Positions 18,413 to 27,800 of a DNA stretch of 64,000 nt are shown one piece after another. Position numbers and translations under genes: made by a program. The notes below the pieces were generated by a model, which saw only the letters and a program-made list of their open reading frames with translations, ran no database searches and was not told where the DNA came from. The stretch's first letter is position 1, and each line of letters starts with the position of its first letter. This stretch comes from Comamonadaceae bacterium (GTDB taxonomy: Bacteria; Pseudomonadota; Gammaproteobacteria; Burkholderiales; Burkholderiaceae_C): the NCBI GenBank assembly GCA_947442105.1, contig CANEVH010000003.1, positions 31,704 to 95,703 on the forward strand. Direction: 5' to 3'.

Positions 18413-19963
18413 TTAGGCCGCGTGCTGGGCCACCCAGTCCACCAGCTTCAGGCGCTGCACTTTGCCCGAGGGGCCACGCGGCAAGTCGTGCACAAAGTGA
18501 AACACTTTGGGCGTCTTGAAGCGCCCCAGCGCCGTGGTGCAAAAGTCGCGCAGCGCGGGCTCATCCGCCGCGTGGCCGTCGCGCAGCACCACGCAGACCA
18601 TGATGTCCTGGCCGTAGTGCGCATCCGCAATGCCCACGGCGGCGGCGTCCAGCACGGCGGGGTGGCGCAAGAGCGCCTCGTCAATCTCGCGCGGGGCGAT
18701 GTTTTCGCCGCCTTTGATGATGAGTTCTTTGATGCGCCCGGTGACAAAGAAGAAGCCGTCCGCGTCGCGGTGGCCTAAGTCGCCGGTGCGCAGCCAGCCG
18801 TCGGGGGTGAAGCTCGCGCGCGTGGCCTCCTCGTTCTTGTAGTAGCCGCGCATCACCTGCGGGCCGCGGATGGCAATCTCGCCCGTGGTGCCGTCCGGCA
18901 CCGCTTGCAGCGCGGCGTCGATCACGCGGGCCTCGCAGCCCGAGGCGCGGCCCACGGCGCCCAACTTGCGCAAGCCAGGCTCCAGCGGGTTGGAAAAAGC
19001 CGGTGCTACGGTTTCGGTCAGGCCCATGGTCTCGATGATGCCAATTCCAAATTTGGTCTCAAACGCACGCAAATGCGCCGGTGGCAGCGCGGCTGATGCG
19101 CTGCGACAAAAGCGGATGCCCGCCACACTGGCTTGCGGCGCCGCGCCTTCGAGCAAATAGGAAATCATGGTTGGCACCACATTGATCCAGGTGCAGCCGC
19201 TGCCCGTAGCCTGTTGCCAAAAGGCGCCAGCCGAAAACTTGGGCGGCATGGCCAGGCTGCCGCCATGCGCCAGGGGCGCGAGCATGGTCACAGCAAAGGC
19301 GTTGATGTGGTACAGCGGCAGCACCGCCAGCACCCGGTCGCGGGCCTCCAGCGCATGCTCGGCGCTGATGGCGCGTGCGTTGGCGGCCAGGTTAGCCTGC
19401 GTCAGCATCACGCCCTTGGGCACGCCGGTGGTGCCCGAGGTGTACATCAGCAGCGCCAGCGCATCGAGGCTGGGCGTGGGGGTGTCGGCCTCTAGGCTAG
19501 GCAGAATGTCTTGGGCCGAGTCATAGTCCGGGCTGCACACCAAGAGCGCAATCGGGCGCTGCAGCGTGGCCAGCACGGAGCGCACACGCTCGGCCCAGTC
19601 GGGGCTGGCGATGACGAGCTTGCAGTCGCTGTGCTCCAGCACATAGGCCATTTGCGTGGCGCTGCTGAGCAGGTTAACCGGGTTAACGCACCAGCCGCCG
19701 TACAAAGCGCCCAGCAGCAGGCGCAAGGTGTTCAGGCCATTGGGCATGACCAGCGACACCGTGTCGCCCGGCTGCAAACCCTGGCTCAACAGAAGCGTGG
19801 CCACTTGGCGGCAACTGCGCGCCAAGTCGCCAAAGCTGAGCTGCGCGCCCACGCCATCGGCGGCGTCCGCTGGCACGGCCAGCGCGTACACCGCCGCGGG
19901 CTGCAGCGCCGCCTGCGCGTCAATCAATGCGCGCACGGTGCGCGCTGTGTCCAAAGAACTCAT
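18413..19963 (-). CDS. sauT: AMP-dependent acyl-CoA synthetase; putative sulfoacetate--CoA ligase
   Basis: ANL motifs YTSGTTGVPKGVML and GWLRTGDLG. Overlaps an acylating aldehyde dehydrogenase gene by 4 bp. The specific SauT call rests on context. Confidence 0.65.
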   Translation of the reverse strand: MSSLDTARTVRALIDAQAALQPAAVYALAVPADAADGVGAQLSFGDLARSCRQVATLLLSQGLQPGDTVSLVMPNGLNTLRLLLGALYGGWCVNPVNLLSSATQMAYVLEHSDCKLVIASPDWAERVRSVLATLQRPIALLVCSPDYDSAQDILPSLEADTPTPSLDALALLMYTSGTTGVPKGVMLTQANLAANARAISAEHALEARDRVLAVLPLYHINAFAVTMLAPLAHGGSLAMPPKFSAGAFWQQATGSGCTWINVVPTMISYLLEGAAPQASVAGIRFCRSASAALPPAHLRAFETKFGIGIIETMGLTETVAPAFSNPLEPGLRKLGAVGRASGCEARVIDAALQAVPDGTTGEIAIRGPQVMRGYYKNEEATRASFTPDGWLRTGDLGHRDADGFFFVTGRIKELIIKGGENIAPREIDEALLRHPAVLDAAAVGIADAHYGQDIMVCVVLRDGHAADEPALRDFCTTALGRFKTPKVFHFVHDLPRGPSGKVQRLKLVDWVAQHAA

Positions 19964-21399
19964 GCGCGGCCAAACTTGGCAAAGTAGGTGCCAAAAATCG
20001 CGTCCTCGGTGGGCAGGCGCTCAGGGATGGGACGCGAAATGCGGGTGATGTTGAGGTAATGCCGGTAGTTCATGTTGTCCGAGAAGTTGTTTTTGCCCCA
20101 GGTGCCGCAGCCCATGGACAACGAAAAAGGCAGGCCGTTGTCAAAACTGCCGCCCGTGGCAATGCAGTGCGCCTGGTCGACGATGACGCGGCTGACTGGC
20201 AGCTCTTGCCCCAGGCGCAGCGCGCGCGCAGGCAAGGCGCTGTGCAAACCGACCGAGTGGCCCGCGCCCTGGAAGGTGTAAATGCGCTCGACCAGCGCAA
20301 TTGCGACGTCAAAGTCCGCCGCGCCATAGAGGGTGAGCACCGGGCACAGCTTTTCGCCCGAGAACGGGTGGTCGTCGCCCACGCCGTCTTCTTCCACCAG
20401 CAAGATGCGCGGCTGGAGCCCGGCCACATCTAGCAGCCCGGCGCGCTCGGCCACCACGGTGGCGCTTTGGCCGATGACGGCGGGGGAGAGTTTGCCGTCG
20501 GGCCACATCACCGCCTGCAAAGCCTTCTTTTGGGCGGCGCTCAGCAGCACTGCGCCCTGGTCCTGCAAGGCGGCTATTGCCGCAGTGCGCACCGCATCCA
20601 GCAGCACCAGGCTGTTCTCAGACGAGCAGCTGGTGGCGTTGTCAAAGGTTTTGGAGCGCAAGATGCGCTCGGCGGCCAGGGCCAGGTCGGCGGTCTCATC
20701 GACGATGCCCGCCACATTGCCCGCGCCTACGCCAAAGGCCGGGGTGCCGCTGGCGTAAGCCGCGCGCACATTGGCCTGCGAACCGGTAGCCACTACCAAG
20801 TCGCAAGCGGCCATGAGCGCGTAAGTAGCGGCCTTGCTGATGGGGGAAGGCAGCATTTGCACCAGGTCGCGCGGCGCGCCTATGCGGTCAAACTCCGCGT
20901 GGATGTATTCCAAGAGCCGCGCGCTGGTGGCCCAGCCCTTGGGCGAGGGCGCCACGATGACGGCGTTGCGGCCCTTGAGCGCGTTGATGATTTTGTTGGC
21001 CGGGGTGGCCGCCGGGTTGGTGGACGGGGTGATGGCGCAGACCACGCCGACCGGGCGGGCGATTTCGGTAATGCCGTTGGCGGCGTCCTCGTGGATCACG
21101 CCCACCGACTTAGCGCCCTGCAGGTCGCGCAGCAGGCCAAAGGTTTTGCGGTAGTTTTTGCGCACCTTGTCGGGCACGTTGCCAATGCCGGTGTCGACCA
21201 CGGCCAGCTCGGCCAGGGCCTGGTTGCGCCCGGGCTCGATGATGGCCCAGCCCGCAGCGGCCACCAGCTCGTCGACCCGGGCCTGGTCGTAGCCGTTGGC
21301 GATGTGCTGGGCCGCACGGGCGCGCAGCAGTAGTGCTTGCACAATGGCTTGGGCCTCCAAGTCGGCCGGTTTGGGGTTTGCCGAAGAACTTGCGTGCAT
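19960..21399 (-). CDS. sauS: CoA-acylating aldehyde dehydrogenase; putative sulfoacetaldehyde dehydrogenase
   Basis: EIARPVGVVCAITPSTNPAATPANKIINALKGRNAV, FDNATSCSSENSLV catalytic Cys region; EutE/AdhE-type family. Confidence 0.75.
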   Translation of the reverse strand: MHASSSANPKPADLEAQAIVQALLLRARAAQHIANGYDQARVDELVAAAGWAIIEPGRNQALAELAVVDTGIGNVPDKVRKNYRKTFGLLRDLQGAKSVGVIHEDAANGITEIARPVGVVCAITPSTNPAATPANKIINALKGRNAVIVAPSPKGWATSARLLEYIHAEFDRIGAPRDLVQMLPSPISKAATYALMAACDLVVATGSQANVRAAYASGTPAFGVGAGNVAGIVDETADLALAAERILRSKTFDNATSCSSENSLVLLDAVRTAAIAALQDQGAVLLSAAQKKALQAVMWPDGKLSPAVIGQSATVVAERAGLLDVAGLQPRILLVEEDGVGDDHPFSGEKLCPVLTLYGAADFDVAIALVERIYTFQGAGHSVGLHSALPARALRLGQELPVSRVIVDQAHCIATGGSFDNGLPFSLSMGCGTWGKNNFSDNMNYRHYLNITRISRPIPERLPTEDAIFGTYFAKFGRA

Positions 21400-21400
21400 C

Positions 21401-22393
21401 TCAATCCGCCTTGATGTTGGCGTCTTTGGCCAGTTTGGCCCACTTCGACAGCTCGGCGGCAATCACCTTGCCCAGCGCCTCGGGCGTGCCGCCCACCGCT
21501 TCGGCGCCTTGCTCCAGCAACTGGGCGCGAATGGCGGGCTCGGCCAGCACGGTGTTGAGCGCCTTGTTCAGCTTGTCAATAATGGCCTGGGGCGTTTTGG
21601 CTGGTACCAGCATGGCGTACCAAGAATCGACCTCAAAGTCCGCCACACCGGCTTCTTGCATGGTAGGCACGTCTGGGAAAGCGGCACTGCGCTTGACGGT
21701 AGACACCGCCAGCGCCTTGAGCTTGCCCGACTTGACGTGCTGCGCGGCGGCGGGAATGGACACCCACAGGTAAGGCACCTGGCCACCCATCACGTCGGTA
21801 ATGGCCGGGCCGCCGCCCCGGTAAGGGATGTGCAGCATTGGCGCACCGGTGCGTATCACCATCAGCTCACCGGCCAGGTGGCCGGGAGAGCCGTTGCCCA
21901 CCGAAGCAAACGAAGACTTGTCGGGTGCCGCCTTGGCCTGGGCCACCACGTCGGCTACGTTGCGTACGGGGATGGACGTGTTGGCGACCAAGATTTGCGG
22001 CAATGAGGCCACCAGCCCCACGGGTTCGAAATCTTTGAGCGTGTCGTAGGGCAGCTTCGGGAAGATGGCCGGGTTGATGGTGTGCGAGCTCAGGGTGAAC
22101 AGCACGGTATAGCCGTCGGGCGCGGACTTGGCCACCACGTCGGTGCCCAAGGAGCCACCAGCACCGCCCTTGTTGTCAATCAACACGTTCTGGCCCAGCG
22201 CCGCTTGCAGGCGCATTTGCACGATGCGCGCCACCACGTCGGTGCCGCCACCGGGCGGGTAAGGCACGACAAATTTGATCGGCTTGTCGGGGTAGTTGGC
22301 CTGGGCTTGCGCCGCCAAGGGGGGGAGCAGGCCTAGGGCAGCCGCGGTCAGCGCCAGGCGCAGGGTGTGGCGGCGGGTGGAATGCAGTGTCAT
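21401..22393 (-). CDS. Tripartite tricarboxylate transporter substrate-binding protein (Bug/TctC family)
   Basis: MTLHSTRRHTLRLALTAAALGLLPPLAAQAQANYPDKPIKFVVPYPPGGGTDVVARIV; classic Bug protein motif. Confidence 0.92.
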   Translation of the reverse strand: MTLHSTRRHTLRLALTAAALGLLPPLAAQAQANYPDKPIKFVVPYPPGGGTDVVARIVQMRLQAALGQNVLIDNKGGAGGSLGTDVVAKSAPDGYTVLFTLSSHTINPAIFPKLPYDTLKDFEPVGLVASLPQILVANTSIPVRNVADVVAQAKAAPDKSSFASVGNGSPGHLAGELMVIRTGAPMLHIPYRGGGPAITDVMGGQVPYLWVSIPAAAQHVKSGKLKALAVSTVKRSAAFPDVPTMQEAGVADFEVDSWYAMLVPAKTPQAIIDKLNKALNTVLAEPAIRAQLLEQGAEAVGGTPEALGKVIAAELSKWAKLAKDANIKAD

Positions 22394-22413
22394 CGGTATC
22401 TCCTTGGGGTGGT

Positions 22414-23400
22414 TCAGGGCTGCGAGGGCAGCGGGACGGGGCTCGGGCAATTGATAGCAGGCCGGGGGCGCGTGCCCCCGACCTGGGGGTTGGTGGGGCG
22501 AGCGGTCGGGCGCGCTATGGCAACGCTGCCGGGGCGGTCAGCGCATGCGCTGGCGGGCAAACCCAGGCTGGTGCTGGCCTGTGCGGCGCAGGCGCACAAA
22601 GGCTGCGCCAAGGCTGCTGCCTGCGCCGGGCTGCAGCGAATGGCGGGCACGCTCATGCCCACGGCCGCCACGGCTTCTCCCCGGGCGTTGAACACCGTCG
22701 CGCCCAGGCCGCAAACGCCCAGCCGCCATTCCTGCGCATTGCTGGCCCAGCCGCGCGTGCGCGCTGCGGCCAGGTCGGCTTGTAGCGCCTGCAGCGTGGT
22801 CAAGGTGTGGGGCGTGTGCGCGGGCAAAGCGTCACCGCTTGCGCCCAGTTGCGCCCGCAACGCCGAGTCATCGAGTGCCAGCGCCGCCAGCAGCGCCTTG
22901 CCCGAGGCCGCACAGTGCGCGGGCGCCCGTCCGCCCACGCGCGAATACGCCGCCACCGGCATGGGGCTGTCAAATTTGTCCAGGTAAACAATGTCCGGTC
23001 CCTGCAGCACCGCCAGGTGAATCGTCTCGCCCGTGGCTTGCGCCAGCGCGGCCAAAAATGGATGCAAGCGGTCTTTGAGGTCTACCGCGCCATCGACCAA
23101 ACCGCCCAGTTCAAACAGCTTGAGGCTGGCAAAGTACCGGCTGTCGTCTAAGCTTTGCCGCGCCCAGCCGCATTGCACCAGGGTTTGCAGGGTGCGGTGC
23201 GCGTTGCTGCGCCCTAGCCCCAGGGCCTGCGCCACTTCGCCCAGGCGGGCGCCCTCAGCTTGGCGGGCCAGCCAATCCAGTACCCCCAAGCCTTTGGCCA
23301 ATGTGGTGTCCACAGTTTTTCTATATATTGGAACGTTAATTTGAATGTCAGAACAATTATGCGTATTTGGCGCCGCCTGTGTCTCGGGGTAAACCCGCAA
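22414..23400 (-). CDS. IclR family transcriptional regulator
   Basis: HTH region LAKGLGVLDWLARQAEGARLGEVAQALGLGRSNAHRTLQTLV plus IclR effector domain (GETIHLAVLQGPDIVYLDKFDSP). True start may be the GTG of VDTTLAKGL. Confidence 0.88.
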   Translation of the reverse strand: MRVYPETQAAPNTHNCSDIQINVPIYRKTVDTTLAKGLGVLDWLARQAEGARLGEVAQALGLGRSNAHRTLQTLVQCGWARQSLDDSRYFASLKLFELGGLVDGAVDLKDRLHPFLAALAQATGETIHLAVLQGPDIVYLDKFDSPMPVAAYSRVGGRAPAHCAASGKALLAALALDDSALRAQLGASGDALPAHTPHTLTTLQALQADLAAARTRGWASNAQEWRLGVCGLGATVFNARGEAVAAVGMSVPAIRCSPAQAAALAQPLCACAAQASTSLGLPASACADRPGSVAIARPTARPTNPQVGGTRPRPAINCPSPVPLPSQP

Positions 23401-23592
23401 ACCGCAGGCGCCTTGGCATCATTGCGGCCCTAGCACCGTACAGTCCGCCGGGGTCTGATGCCACTCGGCGGGGACTTTTGTTGTGGCATGGCAATTGCTG
23501 ACAAGCTTGTGTCCACAGCCCAGCGCGTTGTATCGTCATGTTTTTGACAGCTGCAACGGTGCGATGCCCTGCTACCTGCCCAGGAGAATTTC

Positions 23593-24375
23593 ATGCCAGT
23601 TATGTGCAAGCGCTTTGCGCCACTCTTTCAACTCCAGCGGCTTGTGAGGCACCTGCTGGGCGTTGCCGCTTTGCTAGCCGCCACATCCGCACATGCAGGT
23701 CTGTCAAGAACGGACGCTGTACCGCTGTCGACGGCGATGTTCTCCGGCCTCACCTCCAGCCACACCTACACCCCCAGCACGGGCGAAACACTGGGCCGCA
23801 TCGTGGCCAAAACCCTGCCCAACAGCCCCTTGAGCGAAGACTTGTTGGTCCAGGCCTTTGTCAGCCTGAACCCCCAAGCCTTTAGCACTGGCAAAAACAG
23901 CCGCACTTTGAGCGCCGCCGCCCTCAAGGTGCCCAACCACAACCAGTTGGTGCAACTGGTGCTGGCGAAAAACGAAGCTGCGCGGCCCGCCGTATTAGCG
24001 GCAGTGGCGGCGCAAGAGACACAGGCCAAGTCGGCGCTACTGCCTACGCCACGACCAGCCGAAAAACGTGAAAACTGGGTGCGCTACGCCGGCGGACCGG
24101 TGAAGGCGCCGCTCAACTTTGACGGCAGCGCCCCCGAGCGCAAAGGCTGGGTGCACTACCTGGGCGCTGCGGTACAACTTGCCCTGGGCGCCAGCGGCCT
24201 CAGCCCGGACGCCCTGCGCTGGGTGCATTACCCCCGCGTGGCCGTGGCCGCCGACGCCAATCCCTCTGCGCCTGCAGCGGCGCTGCCCGAAGGCACCGCA
24301 GACACCCGCCACTGGGTGCGCTACACCGCCGGGCGCAGCTACCCGGTGCAGCAGTTTGCGCAGTTGTTTGAGTGA
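23593..24375 (+). CDS. Secreted FimV-like N-terminal protein with WV[R/H]Y repeats
   Basis: Signal peptide (VRHLLGVAALLAATSAHAG), YTPSTGETLGRIVAKTLPNSPLSEDLLVQAFVSLNPQAF region reminiscent of FimV/LysM-like domains, four WV[RH]Y motifs. Confidence 0.6.
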   Translation: MPVMCKRFAPLFQLQRLVRHLLGVAALLAATSAHAGLSRTDAVPLSTAMFSGLTSSHTYTPSTGETLGRIVAKTLPNSPLSEDLLVQAFVSLNPQAFSTGKNSRTLSAAALKVPNHNQLVQLVLAKNEAARPAVLAAVAAQETQAKSALLPTPRPAEKRENWVRYAGGPVKAPLNFDGSAPERKGWVHYLGAAVQLALGASGLSPDALRWVHYPRVAVAADANPSAPAAALPEGTADTRHWVRYTAGRSYPVQQFAQLFE

Positions 24376-24408
24376 ACCTTCAAGACATCCGCACGAGGTC
24401 TGGCTCGC

Positions 24409-24843
24409 TTACCAGCAGCCGGCCGCCGGCGTGCGTGTACCAGTTTCGGTCACTGTCATGGTCGTACAGCTTGCGTCAGCGCTCACCTGCGTGCCTGTCG
24501 CGGATGCTTTAACGGTGTAACGCGAAGCGGTGGCTCTCGGCAAAGAGAAGCTGTAGTACTTGGTCAAGTCCGCCTGGCATTGCTGGGCAGACGATGCTGG
24601 CAGGGCCGCACCGGCATAGCTCATGGCCGTGGTGTAGATGCGCTCCATGTACTGCGCCTGCTCCACCAAACAGCCTTGCGCCGCATTGCGCCGCGACTTC
24701 GCCACGCTGCTCTGGTAGCTGCCAAAGGCAATGCGTGCCAGTATGCCGACGATGGCCACCACGATCATCAGCTCGATCAGGGTGAAGCCGCACAGGCGAA
24801 GGCGCCTTGCCTTGCGGGGCTTGGTTATATTGAGGACGGTCAT
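24409..24843 (-). CDS. pilE: Type IV pilin-like protein PilE
   Basis: GFTLIELMIVVAIVGILARIAFGSYQSSVAKSRRNAAQGCLVEQAQYMERIYTT. Confidence 0.88.
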   Translation of the reverse strand: MTVLNITKPRKARRLRLCGFTLIELMIVVAIVGILARIAFGSYQSSVAKSRRNAAQGCLVEQAQYMERIYTTAMSYAGAALPASSAQQCQADLTKYYSFSLPRATASRYTVKASATGTQVSADASCTTMTVTETGTRTPAAGCW

Positions 24844-27800
24844 TTCACGATCTCGCGCCAAGAAATACGGCGTGGCACCAGGCTACCGCCTTGCGTGCCT
24901 GTACTGTCATTACGGACCCCGGGAGCATTGCTGCCGCCGGTGTAATTATCCTTGCCAGTATTGCCCTGCACCACCACGTTATTACCCGGATTATTGGATT
25001 TGCCGATATTGCCGATGCCAAAGTCAATGGAGCTTATAGCCGCGCCATCAATGGTTTCGTCCGCAAATTTGTGATCGCGGTTGATATCAAAGTAGCTGGC
25101 GCCCAGGCTACCGCCATGGTAGGCGTCCATGGCATTCAAAAATCCCACTCCAGAACTCTGGCAGCTATTGGTGTTGATAATATTGCTGCTGACCAGCAAG
25201 GTAGGCGTCGTAGCATTGCGCACCGTTGCTGCAGAAAATACCTTCTCGGATACCGAGTCTGCAGGTGCAGTCCAATCCATCACCCAGCCGTCGCGCTTCA
25301 CCTGCCATACACCATCCACTTTCTGACTCATGTAGCCTTTTGCGGCGAAGGTTCGTGCGTTCACTGTATACCCGCCAGAAGTCCAAGCGGTACTCGTGCT
25401 TATCTCGCCTATTTGCGTAAGACCACATTGCGAAGTATCTGAAGCAGGCTTTCTTGTATTGGAGATGGTTGAGGTCGAACTACATTGCGCATCGGGCGGA
25501 TCAATCACCCCATACATGCTTTGCACCCTGGTACTGAGGGCATCAGTAGTTGTAGCAGTTAAATCGCTGCCTGTTCCAAAAAAAAGAAACCATTTATTCG
25601 GTACGTCAATACTGTTGTAACTGTTGGCTACAGTAATTCGGCTAGTAATAGGCTGAGCTATCCCGTTTTTTACCGCTGTGAAAATATGAGTCCCGAAGCT
25701 TATTACCGGTGTGCCCTGCGTACCTCTGATGCTCGACAAATCAAAGCGCCAGACGCGGCCCAAATAATCACCTGCATACGCATACTGCAAAAAACCACTG
25801 TTTAGACGCAAGCCAGGAGTCGCAAGACCGTTCGAAGTCGCATCATCGGTTGTAAACTTTCCGAGTAGGCGACCATCTGAGAGGCGCACGACAAACAATG
25901 CTGCTTTTGAATTAACGCTGTTGTACCCATTACCAAAAACAACAACTGGGGTTGAGTTTCCATCATTCAGGTAGGCAATCACTGGTTCACCCAGCAAATA
26001 GCCCATGTCTGGGTCTGCTGGATTCAGCGTTGATACCGCCGCTGGGTAACCGTCTTGGCCCCAGCGCATTGCGCCGGAAAAGTCCCAAACTTTGGTGGTA
26101 TCGACGCCCACAAGATTTTGGGTGCTGGGCGGTAGCACCTGAAGGCCATAAAGGCCCTTGGCGCCACGACCCATAAAGCCCACCAGGTAGTTGATACCAC
26201 TGGTTTTTGTACCGCCGACCACCGCAATATTTCCATCTACATAGTTGCGATGCGTAAAATTGGGGTCACTCAACATAGAAATATTAGGAATAGCCGCACT
26301 GGGTATATATGCGAAGCGCTCCTCTCCTGTCTCTGAATTGAAGCCGTGCAGCATTCCGTCGTTCGCGCCCACATACACGGTTTTGGTCGCATCAAAATAA
26401 ATGGGCGCGGAATTGATCATGGAACCCAATACATTGGAATCAAAGGCAGAGTTTGCATTGGTCGCATCAGTTCCTCGGTTTCGGTATACGCCGCCAGTAT
26501 TGCGCATTTCCTTGCTGGTGTCGCCGCGCAGATAGTTAACCACGTCCTTGCTTATATTGGTGGTTCCGATGGTTAATGTTGCAGTATTGGTGCTAAATAG
26601 TGATAAAGCAGTGCCGTTTTTGTAATAGATATTTCGGCTGGTATACCCTTGCGCCGGAGTATTCAACCGGGTAGTCAGTTTTTGGGCGGCAGTTCCCCCC
26701 CATGCGTCTTGGTAGCTCGCGGTATCGGCATCTGCGCCGGGTGTAACCGTGAATTTGGTGGCGGTTAAATCGCCGGTGAAATACTTTTGGTTGAATTTAG
26801 TTTGGAATAAATTGGTGCTGTCGCCAATTAGCTGGTTGCTGCTTGACCCGACGGCACCCGTGCTGGAGTTGCGGTCTAATATCATTCGAAATGCGATGTC
26901 AAGCGCGGTTCTGAGCGCGGCGGGGCTGGTGACTTTGGTATAGCTGACCGGGTCCGTGGTGGTAGGGCCGGTTGGCGCCGCACCTTCAACATAGCCGCCC
27001 CACTTCGCGGCGTACCACAGGGGGTCATTCAGGTAAGGATCCGCCACTGCAGACGCATCCTGGCCCGGTGGAGAAAAAGTTCTCAGACTATGCCCAGTTA
27101 AATTTCCGGCCTGATCAGGCAACATTTCGCAATCGGTTGGCATATCGTCGACGTTGTCGTAGTTGCAATAACCGACGTCTTTGCCAGGAGGCACGTTGAG
27201 ATAATAATAGCCCAACCGACCTCCACCATTGCGGGCGAAGTTTTTGGGTTGAACTACCAGATAGGGTCCATCTTTCGTAGACCCGGATACAACATATCCT
27301 ATGTTTTGTGTAGAACCACTCGATGTGCTCCCCCCATATTTTGGAGTTACTTTGACAGCTACTTCTGTCGTAGTTGCTGTTATTTCGTATTCCGCAATCG
27401 CATCCATGTCAAAGTCAAGACCCCAGGAACGATCGTCAAAATTAACCAGCAACTTCAAATAATATTGCCCGTTTGCATTAGCCAAATCTCTGGAGTCTAA
27501 AATGTAAATCCCAACTATCTGATTGGTCGGTTGAAATTGGTTTTTACCGTTGTGCAGGCTGTCGATGGTGCGCGCAAACGGCACGATGGATATTTTTTTT
27601 CCGCCTGAAAATGGTACCTCGATGCGCGGAAGCGGGCTATTCATCAACAGCGCAAAGGTATCGACGGTTGCGATATCGTGGCCGCTCACCTGCTGCAGTG
27701 AATGGGTTTTGCCAAACTTCGCCACGGCGGCTGCGTAATAGCTGCCCTGTTTGTTCGTGTCGTCAGGCGGCAGGCCTCGGACAGACCCTAGTCCTGCGGC

